Below, one piece after another: positions 1-9,350 of a stretch of DNA of 19,697 bases. The translations under genes and the position numbers were made by a program. Location: the NCBI GenBank assembly GCA_004151065.3, contig NWUY0300010766.1, positions 1 to 19,697 of the forward strand, read 5' to 3'. Each line of letters opens with the position of its first letter. Positions within the stretch are counted from its first letter, which is position 1. Source of the stretch: Larix sibirica. Lineage: Eukaryota; Streptophyta; Pinopsida; Pinales; Pinaceae. The notes under the pieces are model-generated. The model searched no databases and had not been told where the DNA came from. It saw nothing but the letters and a program-made list of their open reading frames with translations.

Positions 1-3000
1 TTCTCTCAATAAAGATCCTAGAGTATATTGAATTGATGCTAAAAAATTAACATGGTATGCTATGGCCTTTGGCACCGATATGTAGGGAAAGTAACGACTG
101 GCATATTTCTTATGATGTTTATAGAAGCACTTTCATCTTACCTATTTGGAAGGACAAGTTGTGACCCCTCCTGCTATGGGCTTGAGCAAAACAACCATGA
201 TGCTCTTTGTTATCCAAAGTGCAACTGGGCACTTCTTAAAAACGAAATTGCCCCTATTACTATTTTCCTTGGAGCATTTGGATATGCATCTTACTATACA
301 TGTTGGCATAACCACACATATATAGTCATGTCTGCATCTTGGTCTATCTGATCCATCCATAGAAACTATTGAGATGCTCTTCGATGGCCGTGTATTTATG
401 TGTAAGGGATGTTATAAGCGTTGTTGCTTTTTTCCATGTTTATGCGTACAAAAAAATATGCATGCTTTAATAAAGTTAGCTAAATTATTTTGTATACTAG
501 GTTGATACACACATTTTTCCAGGTTGGATATTTTCTTTGCAACACCAAAAAAGGGCGCAAATTTGCAAATTTAAACCTCTTTCAAATGTCACAATTTATT
601 TTCTTTAGGCATGCATATCACAAAACTAGAATATATGCTTAAAGAAAGGAAAAACAACTATTGTATGGCTGCAATTGTTACCCCCATTGCACATGCTTCT
701 AGTATGTGTTATCAGTGCTATTTTATGTTTGCCAATGTAGAGTTACACATCCAAAATAAATTATCATATGGTTCCCTCTTAGTTAGTAGCGTTTTAAATT
801 GTTTGAACACTTGTTTTATGCTTGTAAACAAAAATGCTTGAACTAGTTTTTACTTAGGTTATGTACATTCATCTAGAGATTCCTTTCATGCCACTAAGTT
901 TCCATCTTTTTGGTTTATGTACCGATGCAAGCAATCCATTTCTACTCAAGCTAATTAATTTCTTCTCTTTGTTAGCGCTCATGAGAGAAATATTGAGTTT
1001 TCCTTTGTGCAAATTGATGGCGAATTTAGAGTTATTGGAACCCTTCCAAATTCTCTTGTAAAATCTACACGCAATTCCTAAGTCCAATATTTGCTAATTA
1101 GCATGTTATGTTAAATACACGTTAAATAGTTTGGGTATTTCCAAACTTTGTGTGGTTTATTGCAATGATTTAACATGTAGCTTTTTAATTAGTATCTTTC
1201 CTTAAATAGTTTGATGCCTTTGAACTTCTTTCGTGTTTTTTTTCCAGTTGGTTTGTTTCCATGTTCTAAACTTTGCAAAGGTTGTTCTATTGCTTGTTCC
1301 TCTTTGTTGAGTGTAGGGTTGTGTGTTCTTCTCATATTGCTTCGTTGCTGGAGGTGGCCTCTTGCCTTGATTTTCTTGGGTTGCTTCTTGGGAAAAGGTA
1401 CGTTTTCTGGCCCAGCTGATTGGCATGTTGGGGTAAAATTCTGCTAACGGTTTTCAATCGCTAGATGCTAGGGTGAATTCTCTTTTTGTTTTGATTGTGC
1501 TTTGTATTTGGTGTGGTTGTGTAGCCTGTTTAAGTTTCCTTCTAGTTATAGTTTTGTGATTAAACCATGGTGATTTTTTGGTGTTGGATGGAAAATTTCC
1601 CGATGTTTGTAGGATAGGCCTATATGTGCTTAACCATATGCTCTACTTTGGCTAAATCTCATCAACGGTCTCTGTAAAACACAATGTCAATATGGTTTTG
1701 ATAAAATGAATGAATAGTGTAGGAATGCTTCTAAGAAAAGGTGATTAGTTGATGTTTTCCAATCTCTGTTACAAAATATTATTTGTTTATGCAAAGCCAC
1801 AGTGCTTTCTTTCCTATGGTTTTTATTTAGTTTTATGCCTATTCTTTTAAACGGAACCACTCTTCGACCTTTTTAACCTTTTCCTTGGGAATAGTTGCTT
1901 CATACTCCCTGGATATTGTTCAATGAATGGAAATTGCACAAAACTAGGTTATAGAGTTGTTCATCATGGGAATTTGCAAAATACATGTCAATGTACAATG
2001 CAAAAATATAATATGTTCATTCCTTCACTTAAGTAGTTGCAAGTTCACGTGCGGTAGTAATTTTTATAATAGAAATTTTTTTCCCTTTCCTAGTAATTTT
2101 TGCCTTCTTTGCAAATACATTGTTGTACCAATTATGAGAAACTTTGACCATTTGGGATTCTAATCATTTTCAAATGTAGTTAATATAGTGATTTTGTAAT
2201 CCTCATGAAAATGTATAGTTGTATTGATAGACGATCTCTTTAATAAATGAAATGAATTTTGACATTGTTGTCTTGAATGCTTTAGCAAATGCTTTCTTAA
2301 AAATTGTGTCTCGTTGTTCTAAAACTGTCAATGTCTTTGATGACAATGCAAACATTTTTTACATTTAATTGCAATTGTTATGGAGGAAAATATTGTTTAC
2401 CTCTTAACTAGGAAAGTCAGTTGTTGTTTTCAATAGTTGCTCCAGTTATTGTTGCTTGTATTTCTATTGGTTTTAAGCTTAGGTATCTTGCAAATTCATT
2501 TGCAATGTATCCTTCATATTAGAAACTTTATTTTCTTGTGTCGTAATTGTGCTCTTCTTTTGAACATATTATTTCATTTATAATGCAATCATATGGCTGA
2601 TTTGAATTTTTAATGAAGCTTTCCCAATTGAGAATTATATTTGTTTCTTGGTTGTTTCGTATGCTAAAGTTTCTATGATTGTTGTTGGAATAATTATTTC
2701 CCTTTTTTATGAAAAAACAGTTTGCAAATAGGTCAAAACTTGCAATGATGTTGCTGATGTGGTTACTAGAATGCATAGCAATTGCTCTAGTATCATTTTC
2801 AAATTCTATCCAATATTTACCTAGGCCAGGTATTCTTTTGTCAATCAATCCTAGTTTGAGTATCAAACTAGCATTTCACAAGTTTCGTTTGATGTTTTTT
2901 ACCTTACCCTACTTGCTAGACATCTTCTTTTGTTAATACATAAACATTTTCTTGTTTCCATGCTTGGGACATAGTACAATAGTAGTCTCCTCTTTTATTA

Positions 3001-3590
3001 TTATCCATTGAGGAACCAGGTTTCTTGGTACGGTTTAAGACCAATAGTAACTATTCGAATATTCTCTTCCATTGTTGTGAGTGAACTGTTGTTGTAGAAA
3101 ACCAACGAGCTTTCTTCCTTTCTCTTTCCAATTACTTGGTTTTTCTTGCCTTGTATCATTATGTTTCCATCTTCACTTATTTCCATTATCTGGAACATTG
3201 CAATGCCTAAAACAACTTGGAAGACATGACAGGTATGACTACTTGGACTAGTTTGTGAATTTGTTTCTTTGATGCTTTGTGTATTCTCTAATGGTCTTCA
3301 CTAATGTAGAATCTAAAATTGTTGGAATATCGTTTTCTTTAGATAACACCAGTTGTTTCCACCTATCGGCCAAAATTATGAGGGGATTGATCACATATTA
3401 GCAAGTTCCCAATTGCTCTGCACAACACTTTCACTATGAACCATGAAATGTCTTTATGTTTCTCTCGCTACTTAGGCATTTGCATTTTCAACCACTGCTA
3501 AAAGAAGTGAATTTGAATAGTCCTAAATTTCCACTTGCAATTGCACCTTCTGGAGCGTTGACCAATTTAAATTGCAAGAACATGGAACTG
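1..3590. other. AT-rich intergenic DNA, no gene recognised
   Basis: This 3.6-kb stretch is AT-rich, with T-rich tracts on the plus strand. Its open frames are short (all under about 115 codons), overlap on both strands, and none gave a recognisable domain. The longest is a minus-strand frame at 2528-2866. Its Asn-rich middle vaguely recalls the spacer before a copia Gag zinc knuckle, but I see no CCHC motif. Another minus-strand frame lies at 3001-3198, and a Lys/Gln-rich one at 1202-1426. I see no tRNA, terminal inverted repeat or long direct repeat. It may be old transposon debris or intron-like DNA; I cannot tell which. Confidence 0.6.
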
Positions 3591-3738
3591 GTCGAGACTC
3601 ATCAATGCATTTAGGGAAAAAATGTAGCGTATTGGGAAAATTGTTCTACAAAAAAAACAAAGGTTGTGTCAACTAAAGAAAGAGATATGAAAGCAAGGAA
3701 ACATTCTATGACAACATCAAGCTTCCTATAATAAGGGA

Positions 3739-5018
3739 GTGAAATCAATACATACTTACTTGGAAGCAATTCAAGACATACCAACACATCCATGCTCAAT
3801 ATGTGAGACTTTACCATTTCAAAAAGATATGCATACTATCAATATTAAAAGTATCTTAACACCTATTGATTCTAGCAATCTTTTTTGGAAAAGGTCATTC
3901 AATCCGGTGACCAAGTTTGTGCATCTTGTAATCGAGCACTGTGCAATGAACAAATGCCTAAGTATGCAGTTCCTTTGCACATTCTTCATAATCAAAAAAT
4001 ACCTTTCGTTAAAGCTTTGATTCCATTAGAAGAACGCTTAGTATCACCAAGAATGGCCTTTGCACAAATAAGGAAAATTGGATACAAAAGAGTGCAACTT
4101 GGATTGACTGGAACAATTATTAATATCCCTGTAGATTTGGATAAAATCCAACAAGTGTTTCCTCAAATTTTGGAAGAGTCAATGATAGTTACAATCATGT
4201 TAAAACAAAATAGTACAAAAATGCATACTTGTTTGGAAGTGTGCGCCCAAGGAATGTCATGACTTTTTTGTATGACTTGTGCAAAACTATGGTGTATCAA
4301 AACGAAGGCATAATAATTAATGCTGATTGGGAAGAAATATTTAACAAAGGCATTGAACAAGAACCTACAAACAATCCAAGGATAGAAATAGGTGAAGCTT
4401 TTGAAGAAGACAAAGAGATGGAACAAGTGTCTGAATTGCGATACATGGATGTACAAATCGCAATACATGGATATGTACATACTCATCTAATAGATGAATT
4501 GGATAAAAATATATTGAAAATTGCACCTTCAGAAGCATTTAAACCACTAGGAATGTTCCAAGACAAGTTTTTTGAAGAACTGAATTTCCCTACACTATTT
4601 TTTGGATTTGGCCGAACCGAAGACATTTTGAAGAGATTTTCATATCAACAAATTATATGTTGGGAACTTACACATATGACCAATGAATTTGAATCATATA
4701 ATACAAATATTTTCTTTAAAATGATATGAACTGTAATTAAACAAGTTTCAAGCACTGCTTGGATATCAACTCGCAAAGGAGAGTTGAAAGGCAAAAAACT
4801 GCTAGAAAATATGTGAAACAAAGAAATAATCTTGAACAAATTTTGAAATCGCCTATTGCATATCGATCGTTGAAAGAAATACGAACATCGCCTGACTATT
4901 TTGAAAATATGAGGAAATATTTTTTTATATGATACGCGAACTTGCCCCACCGACGTTCTTTATAACCTTAACAAGTGCAGAGCATCTTTGGGCTCCACTC
5001 TGCAATCAATTGCAACAT
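3739..5018 (+). pseudogene. Helitron replicase N-terminal relic (CxxC zinc region, DUF6570-like block, start of Helitron_like_N)
   Basis: This is a broken N-terminal piece of a rolling-circle (Helitron/Helentron) Rep-helicase. Reading order: a PCSICETLPF zinc-ligand motif near 3790 in frame 1; after a shift near a T run at about 3880, CASCNRAL at 3918-3941; then a block containing PLEERLVSPRMAFAQIRK and a following GTIINIPVDL, typical of DUF6570 in Helitron proteins. After a second shift near 4228 come SVRPRNVMTFLYDL, an acidic stretch, IAPSEAFKPLGMFQDKFFEE and FPTLFFG. A TGA at 4727 interrupts the reading, which continues through SSTAWISTRKGELKGKKLL. Two more shifts lead through EIRTSPDYFENMRKY to MIRELAPPTFF and TSAEHLWAPL, the start of Helitron_like_N. 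Homology fades at the TGA at 5019. The HUH Rep core and the helicase are absent. Family-level recognition is by motif memory only. Upstream coding may reach back to about 3600. Confidence 0.82.
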
Positions 5019-5021
5019 TGA

Positions 5022-6690
5022 AATCAACAACTAACAAAGCACACTGATAGCCATGAGACAAAGTTGAGAAACATGTTCCATAGAAGTTGATAGAAGTTTC
5101 TCTTCATTTAAATATTTTGGAGACCAAAAATATTTTCAATGGGGAGGTGTGATTTGAAATGGATATAAACAAAGTAAATGGTTTGTAAATCTCAATAGAT
5201 AAAAACATTCGATGATTAACAAAGGTAAATTGAGAGAGAGAATGTAGCATTGAAATTAAATGCAAGAAAATAAAATGAAAAAACGAATTAAATGAAAAAG
5301 AAAAAGAAACATAGGAGAAAAGAAAGTTGTGAATAGGAAATGAAAGATCAAATATTTTGGTCTTCCCATTATTCCCATCTCTGCCTATATCTCCTTGTAA
5401 TTGCACTCACAAAGGAATTGTTTTGCTAGCAAAGAGGTGGGGATGCACAAGATCTTGGGTGTGTAAATTGTTGAATGGCCATAGAGGCATGAGTTGCAAT
5501 GTAACTTGAGATTGTTGAAATGAAGATTGAGCAACCATTCAAATATGGTTTTATTTTCTGGGTTTCGAGGCTAAAATATATTTGTTCACTCTGATTAATT
5601 ACTATGTCTACTATGAATATTTTTATTCACTTTGATTCCAAGGGACAAGATCAATTCACTATTATATGAAAGACTTGGGCATTTCAATTCATATTATGTG
5701 TGACTCATCGTTGTTTGGAGTTGATGGATATCCAACGCTCCCATGTGGGATAATTAAATGGAAATTCAAATTCTAGAAGTCACCGCAGTCACCATCTAGC
5801 AGTCGATCCCTTACCCACTCCATTTAATAGCTCCCTTCAATATGGTAAATAATTTGCTATTCAACACCATATAATTCACATATTTATCAATAATATGCTC
5901 TATGTGATAGTTAACCCCAATTGAATTCACTAAGGTTTTGAAAACCTAACCACCAAGAAATCCAGGCCATCCATCTATTTCCTAACTAGGATTGATGGCT
6001 AAGGAAATTTGGTTATTTCATTATTTTAGCCAAATTTCTATTAATGTCCTTGAAGAACAACAATTATATTATTGTTGGGGCCATTGGAAACTAGAAATAC
6101 CATACACAATGATTTCATGAACCTTGAGGCTATATACACACCTCGAAGAAAGCATGTATGTAGTAATTCATATAGCCTGGAGGACATATGCACCCTAGAT
6201 AGGCCGTGGATAGGACATACACACCATTGTATAAGTCATACACTTCATTGATAAGTTGTGTCTCTCCTCTGCTAAATTATTCTCTAAGTGGATGTCTATA
6301 TCCAACAATTGGATTGCTAAATTAAACAATAGATGGCATAATATTGCCAATAATGCAACTAAGTGGTATCAATGGATTAATTATAATATTTTTTATGTTT
6401 TTCAATTCATGGGACATTAACACAGTTGTTTCCTTAATGGACTGGTGAAAATATAAATGTTGGGAACAATTGAGACCAATGGGATTCATTACACATGCGT
6501 TAATTCATTTGATGTAGTATTGGAATATTATTTAATATATCATATGGGTTGTTGGATTTCCATTTGTATGTTAGAGCTTGAAGGTATTGATGTGATTGTC
6601 CATTGTGTCCAATGTAGAGTTTGAAGGCACCTTAATTTCTATCTACTAGTTGAATCTACAATCATATAGTTGGTTGCTTGTGTGCAAGTT
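5022..6690. other. AT-rich spacer, no gene recognised
   Basis: There is no open frame of length or motif content worth calling. A purine-rich plus-strand tract at about 5225-5330 is dominated by A and AAG-type words. It could be decayed downstream Helitron sequence, but I cannot follow homology into it. The rest (5400-6690) has short scattered repeats of words such as catacac and tgttgg, with no clear long terminal repeat pair. Confidence 0.5.
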
Positions 6691-6779
6691 ACATAGGGAA
6701 AGGATCCTTATAATCAATCTTGAGCAAAGATTGTAGAGTAAACACATTTATGTAAATAATCTATGTTGGTTAAGAGAGT

Positions 6780-7031
6780 GGGATATAAGTTCCTCTTATA
6801 CGAATCATGTTGGCTCATTCTGATTTATCAGTTGGATATATCAATCCTAGTGCACTCATGAATGAATCTCCTAGTTCGCAATTTCTTTGTACTATGGGAT
6901 AGCTTATAAGGTATTTTCTTGACATTTTTTTCTCCTAGAACCAATTTTATCTTCATTTCACCCATTTATTTGACAAGTCTTTTATAATTTTTATAATCTC
7001 TTGAAAACACATCTTGGTATTCTTTGATCAT
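6780..7031 (-). pseudogene. Ty3/gypsy pol relic, linker and start of reverse transcriptase
   Basis: Read on the minus strand from 7031 downward, the frame gives IKEYQDVFSRDYKNY. After a TAA it gives EMKIKLVLGEKNVKKIPYKL. A frameshift then leads to a stretch ending LGLIYPTDKSE, a TGA, and ANMI. The order matches the segment of Ty3/gypsy polyproteins that joins protease to RT: a 'KEY.DVF' block, a 'K.. G..PV...PY.L' block, then a 'G.I.P...SEW..' block where the TGA sits at the expected Trp (plus-strand tca at 6815-6817). Downstream RT motifs cannot be followed; a possible DPFPM fragment lies near 6700. It is heavily decayed and in the opposite orientation to the LINEs. The resemblance is from family knowledge and the alignment is short. 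Confidence 0.5.
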
Positions 7032-7230
7032 TTTTACTTTTAATTTATGCATTCATCCACTTTATGGATCTAATTTCATGTATACTTGTTATCACCCTCA
7101 TTTTGATCACCTATAACATTTAGGTAGACATGCTTGGAAACATTCCTAATTCAAACATAACTCACATAGTGAATCCCATCATATGATTTCATGGTTATTT
7201 TCATCCCACTAAGAAAATTCAAACCATCAT

Positions 7231-7491
7231 TTAATAGCTTCTAGGGTCACATGACATATCTTCCATTACTAGTTCTAGTTGCATTGATAACTCTTCATTT
7301 GTCATGCAACAATATAAATTTGGAAAATGAACTATTTTGTGACTAATAAATAACCAAGGACCTACTATAACAATGTAGTGAGTGCATAGAAACCAAGTTG
7401 AACCTCCCACCTCATAAATAGTCAGTCCTTTGGCATACCTCAATTTTCCATCAAGCACAAGAGCTTCCATGAATGAATGATAAGCATTCAT
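7231..7491 (-). pseudogene. Possible upstream part of the gypsy relic (protease-end region)
   Basis: This is an 86-codon minus-strand open frame just upstream, in coding sense, of the gypsy relic at 6780-7031. It contains HYIVIVGPWLFISHKIVHFP. That faintly resembles the 'LLGRPW.H...A..S..H...KF' strand at the end of gypsy aspartic proteases, with the Arg of GRPW missing. No D[ST]G active site is visible. Position and orientation fit one broken polyprotein, but the match is weak, and it could be a chance frame in AT-rich DNA. Confidence 0.22.
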
Positions 7492-7499
7492 TCACATGG

Positions 7500-7924
7500 G
7501 CTATGGTTCAGGATGGGTTCCATTTCAACCTATAAAAATGAGCCATGGGGATGCACTAAGGAGGAATTCAAATCAAACTAATGCTAAAGAAATTAGATTA
7601 TATAGTTAGGAACCCACCATACCTATTCATCCATTTCTAGTTTATTTCCCCCCATGTTGTTTGTTTGTTTTCCCTCTAAAGTGGCCATCCACAAGGGGAC
7701 ATGTTATCCAAATACACTATAGATTGAGATTGAACTTACATGCAAGTCAAAGGACCCTCCCATGGAGATATTTGGTTCCCACTTGCTACAAGGTTTTCTA
7801 GGTGATACACTATATTGTTTATTTGCATTCCATTGGAATGAAATCAAGCATCTTTTCCCCCTATATATTTTATTTGAATGTTGGTTAACTATTGAATTCA
7901 TGGTGACCAACAATCCTATTTCCA
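7500..7924. other. Flank between gypsy relic and LINE, nothing recognised
   Basis: About 420 bases of AT-rich sequence precede the abrupt rise in GC at about 7925. Short frames exist on both strands without motifs. No sequence here clearly matches the bases after the LINE A tail (14883 onward), so no target-site duplication could be assigned. Confidence 0.45.
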
Positions 7925-8005
7925 GGATCGCGCTGCCTGTTGTCGTCTGAACCCTCGAGCCATCGCTGCTAGGGTTCTCTCTTCCGTTGCCCCTGCGACC
8001 TGGGG
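7925..8005 (+). promoter_or_regulatory. LINE copy 1 5' leader
   Basis: This short GC- and CpG-rich stretch lies directly upstream of the ORF1 ATG at 8006 and contrasts with the AT-rich flank. In LINEs the 5' UTR carries an internal promoter. That role is inferred here from position and composition; no specific motif was identified. Its shortness suggests either a compact leader or a slight 5' truncation. Confidence 0.45.
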
Positions 8006-9348
8006 ATGGATCCCCCTTTGGATCCCAACCCAGAGGATCGCCAACGTATTCTGGATGCGGCTTTCTAGGCGTTGGTGGCCGTCTCCACCCCTCCTCCTTT
8101 TGCTTTTCCATCGTTTGGTGTTGGTTTTGTCAAACTCTCGGATGCCCCCAAGATTCAGATCATGTCGCCCGCTTCAAGGCTGAAAGCCCTTGCTCTGAGT
8201 GAGCATGGTTTGATTGGACAGTTCACTGGGATATGGCCATCGCCGAAAACCATGGAAACTTGGATAAAAAAGAATTGGGTGCCATTGATCTCGGGGGGCA
8301 TTCAACATTGTTTCTGTGGTAAGGGTTTCTTCATTTTTTTATTCGAAGTCAAAGAGGATGGAGATCTCATTTTTAGAAGTGGGCCATATTTTTTGGGTCC
8401 GAGGGATATTTACCTGAACCCATGGAGCCTATCCTTTGACCCTAAAAGGGATGTGCCCTCAGCCGTCCTTGTTTGGGTTCATCTGCTTCATCTTCCACTA
8501 CACTGTTGGAATGATGAAACCCTCCAAGAAATAGGCAACTCCTTTGGGAACTTCATTGATAAAGCTAAACCCAAAGTCCCTCTATTTTCTTGCGCAAGAA
8601 TTTGCGTGGAAGTAGATCTGGAGAAGGGACTTTATGAGTTCGTAAACCTTTGCATGGATGGTTGGGAATATGCCCAGAAATTCGACTACGAGTGACTTCC
8701 TTTCAAATGTAAAAAGTGCCATGAATATGGTCACTTCGTCAAAAACTGTCTGAAAGTACCTAAAGAGACCCTGGAGAAATCGCAAGAAGAAGAATGGCAA
8801 CATGTCATAAAAGGAAAAATAACATCTGCTCTAATCCTGATCCAAAAGGGCAGTAGCTTGCAAAAGAAAAAGAGAAAGCTACGAAAGAAACAGTAATCTT
8901 AGCAAGCAATCCGTTTGAAGCCTTAAATGTTGAAGAAGGCGAGATAGTTGAACCAGAAATATCGAAAATGGCCACCGAGCAAAATGATCTCTTGATTTCC
9001 AGCACTGTCTCCCCTTCTCTAGAAACAGGAAAATATGTACCAGCGCAAAATGGCTCCCCCCCTCTTGGAAGATCATGGGCGGAAATGGTTAAACATAGCA
9101 AGGTATCCCCCTACTCTGTTTCTCCTGAGTCCTCTTCTAAAGAATCTCAAGAACACCTTGAATCAGGACCCACCCTAACCACAAGAGGAAGAAAATCTCT
9201 ACGTTATCACAGGGAGCAAGAGGCTGAAAGAGAAATGGAATTAAGAAGGAAAAGAAGTATCGAGGAAACCAAGCTGCTCCAGTCCTCTAAAAATCTTGTC
9301 AAACCAGAAGGTCGGGCTCGAGCAGGCCAACAATCCAGGAAGAATTAA
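8006..9348 (+). pseudogene. LINE ORF1 protein, copy 1 (DUF4283 plus CCHC zinc knuckle), broken
   Basis: In plant L1 elements ORF1 encodes the RNA-binding protein that packages element RNA. The start is the ATG at 8006 (MDPPLDPNPEDRQRILDAAF), followed at once by an in-frame TAG at 8066-8068. The frame then reads on, and a DUF4283-like domain covers roughly residues 58-190 (for example FRSGPYF, WNDETLQEIGNSFG). A TGA at 8693-8695 falls just before a zinc knuckle, CKKCHEYGHFVKNC at 8708-8749, which has C-X2-C-X4-H-X4-C spacing. A frameshift between about 8810 and 8878 moves reading to frame 1. There the charged tail continues through SNPFEALNVEEGEI and an Arg/Glu-rich segment to TAA at 9346-9348. 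Intact length would be about 446 residues. The stop overlaps the ORF2 ATG by one base. Confidence 0.88.
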
Positions 9349-9350
9349 TG
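9346..9350 (+). promoter_or_regulatory. TAATG stop-start overlap joining ORF1 to ORF2 (copy 1)
   Basis: The ORF1 stop TAA (9346-9348) and the ORF2 start ATG (9348-9350) share one A. The junction sits in aattaatgaagctt, and ORF2 begins MKLVSWNCRG immediately, so this ATG is well placed for the endonuclease start. The same pentamer is kept in copy 2 at 15688-15692. A UAAUG overlap is known to support translational coupling in the silkworm LINE SART1. That it does so here is inference. Confidence 0.75.

Noticed and set aside
1202-1447. Overlapping short frames on both strands with a slightly higher GC content
   Set aside because: No start context, motif or splice structure could be supported; the Lys/Gln-rich minus-strand peptide matches nothing I know.
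5225-5330. Purine-rich tract as a retrotransposon polypurine tract
   Set aside because: It is long, impure and not next to any LTR-like sequence.
3595-5400. Complete Helitron with 5' TC and 3' hairpin-CTRR ends
   Set aside because: Only the N-terminal replicase piece is recognisable. No HUH core, helicase or convincing terminal hairpin was seen.
6073-6480. Two tgttggg words as possible LTR starts
   Set aside because: Similarity does not extend beyond a few bases and there are no matching ends.
7704-8111. 135-codon minus-strand frame across the LINE 5' edge
   Set aside because: It spans the boundary between flank and LINE leader and is antisense to ORF1, so it is a shadow frame.
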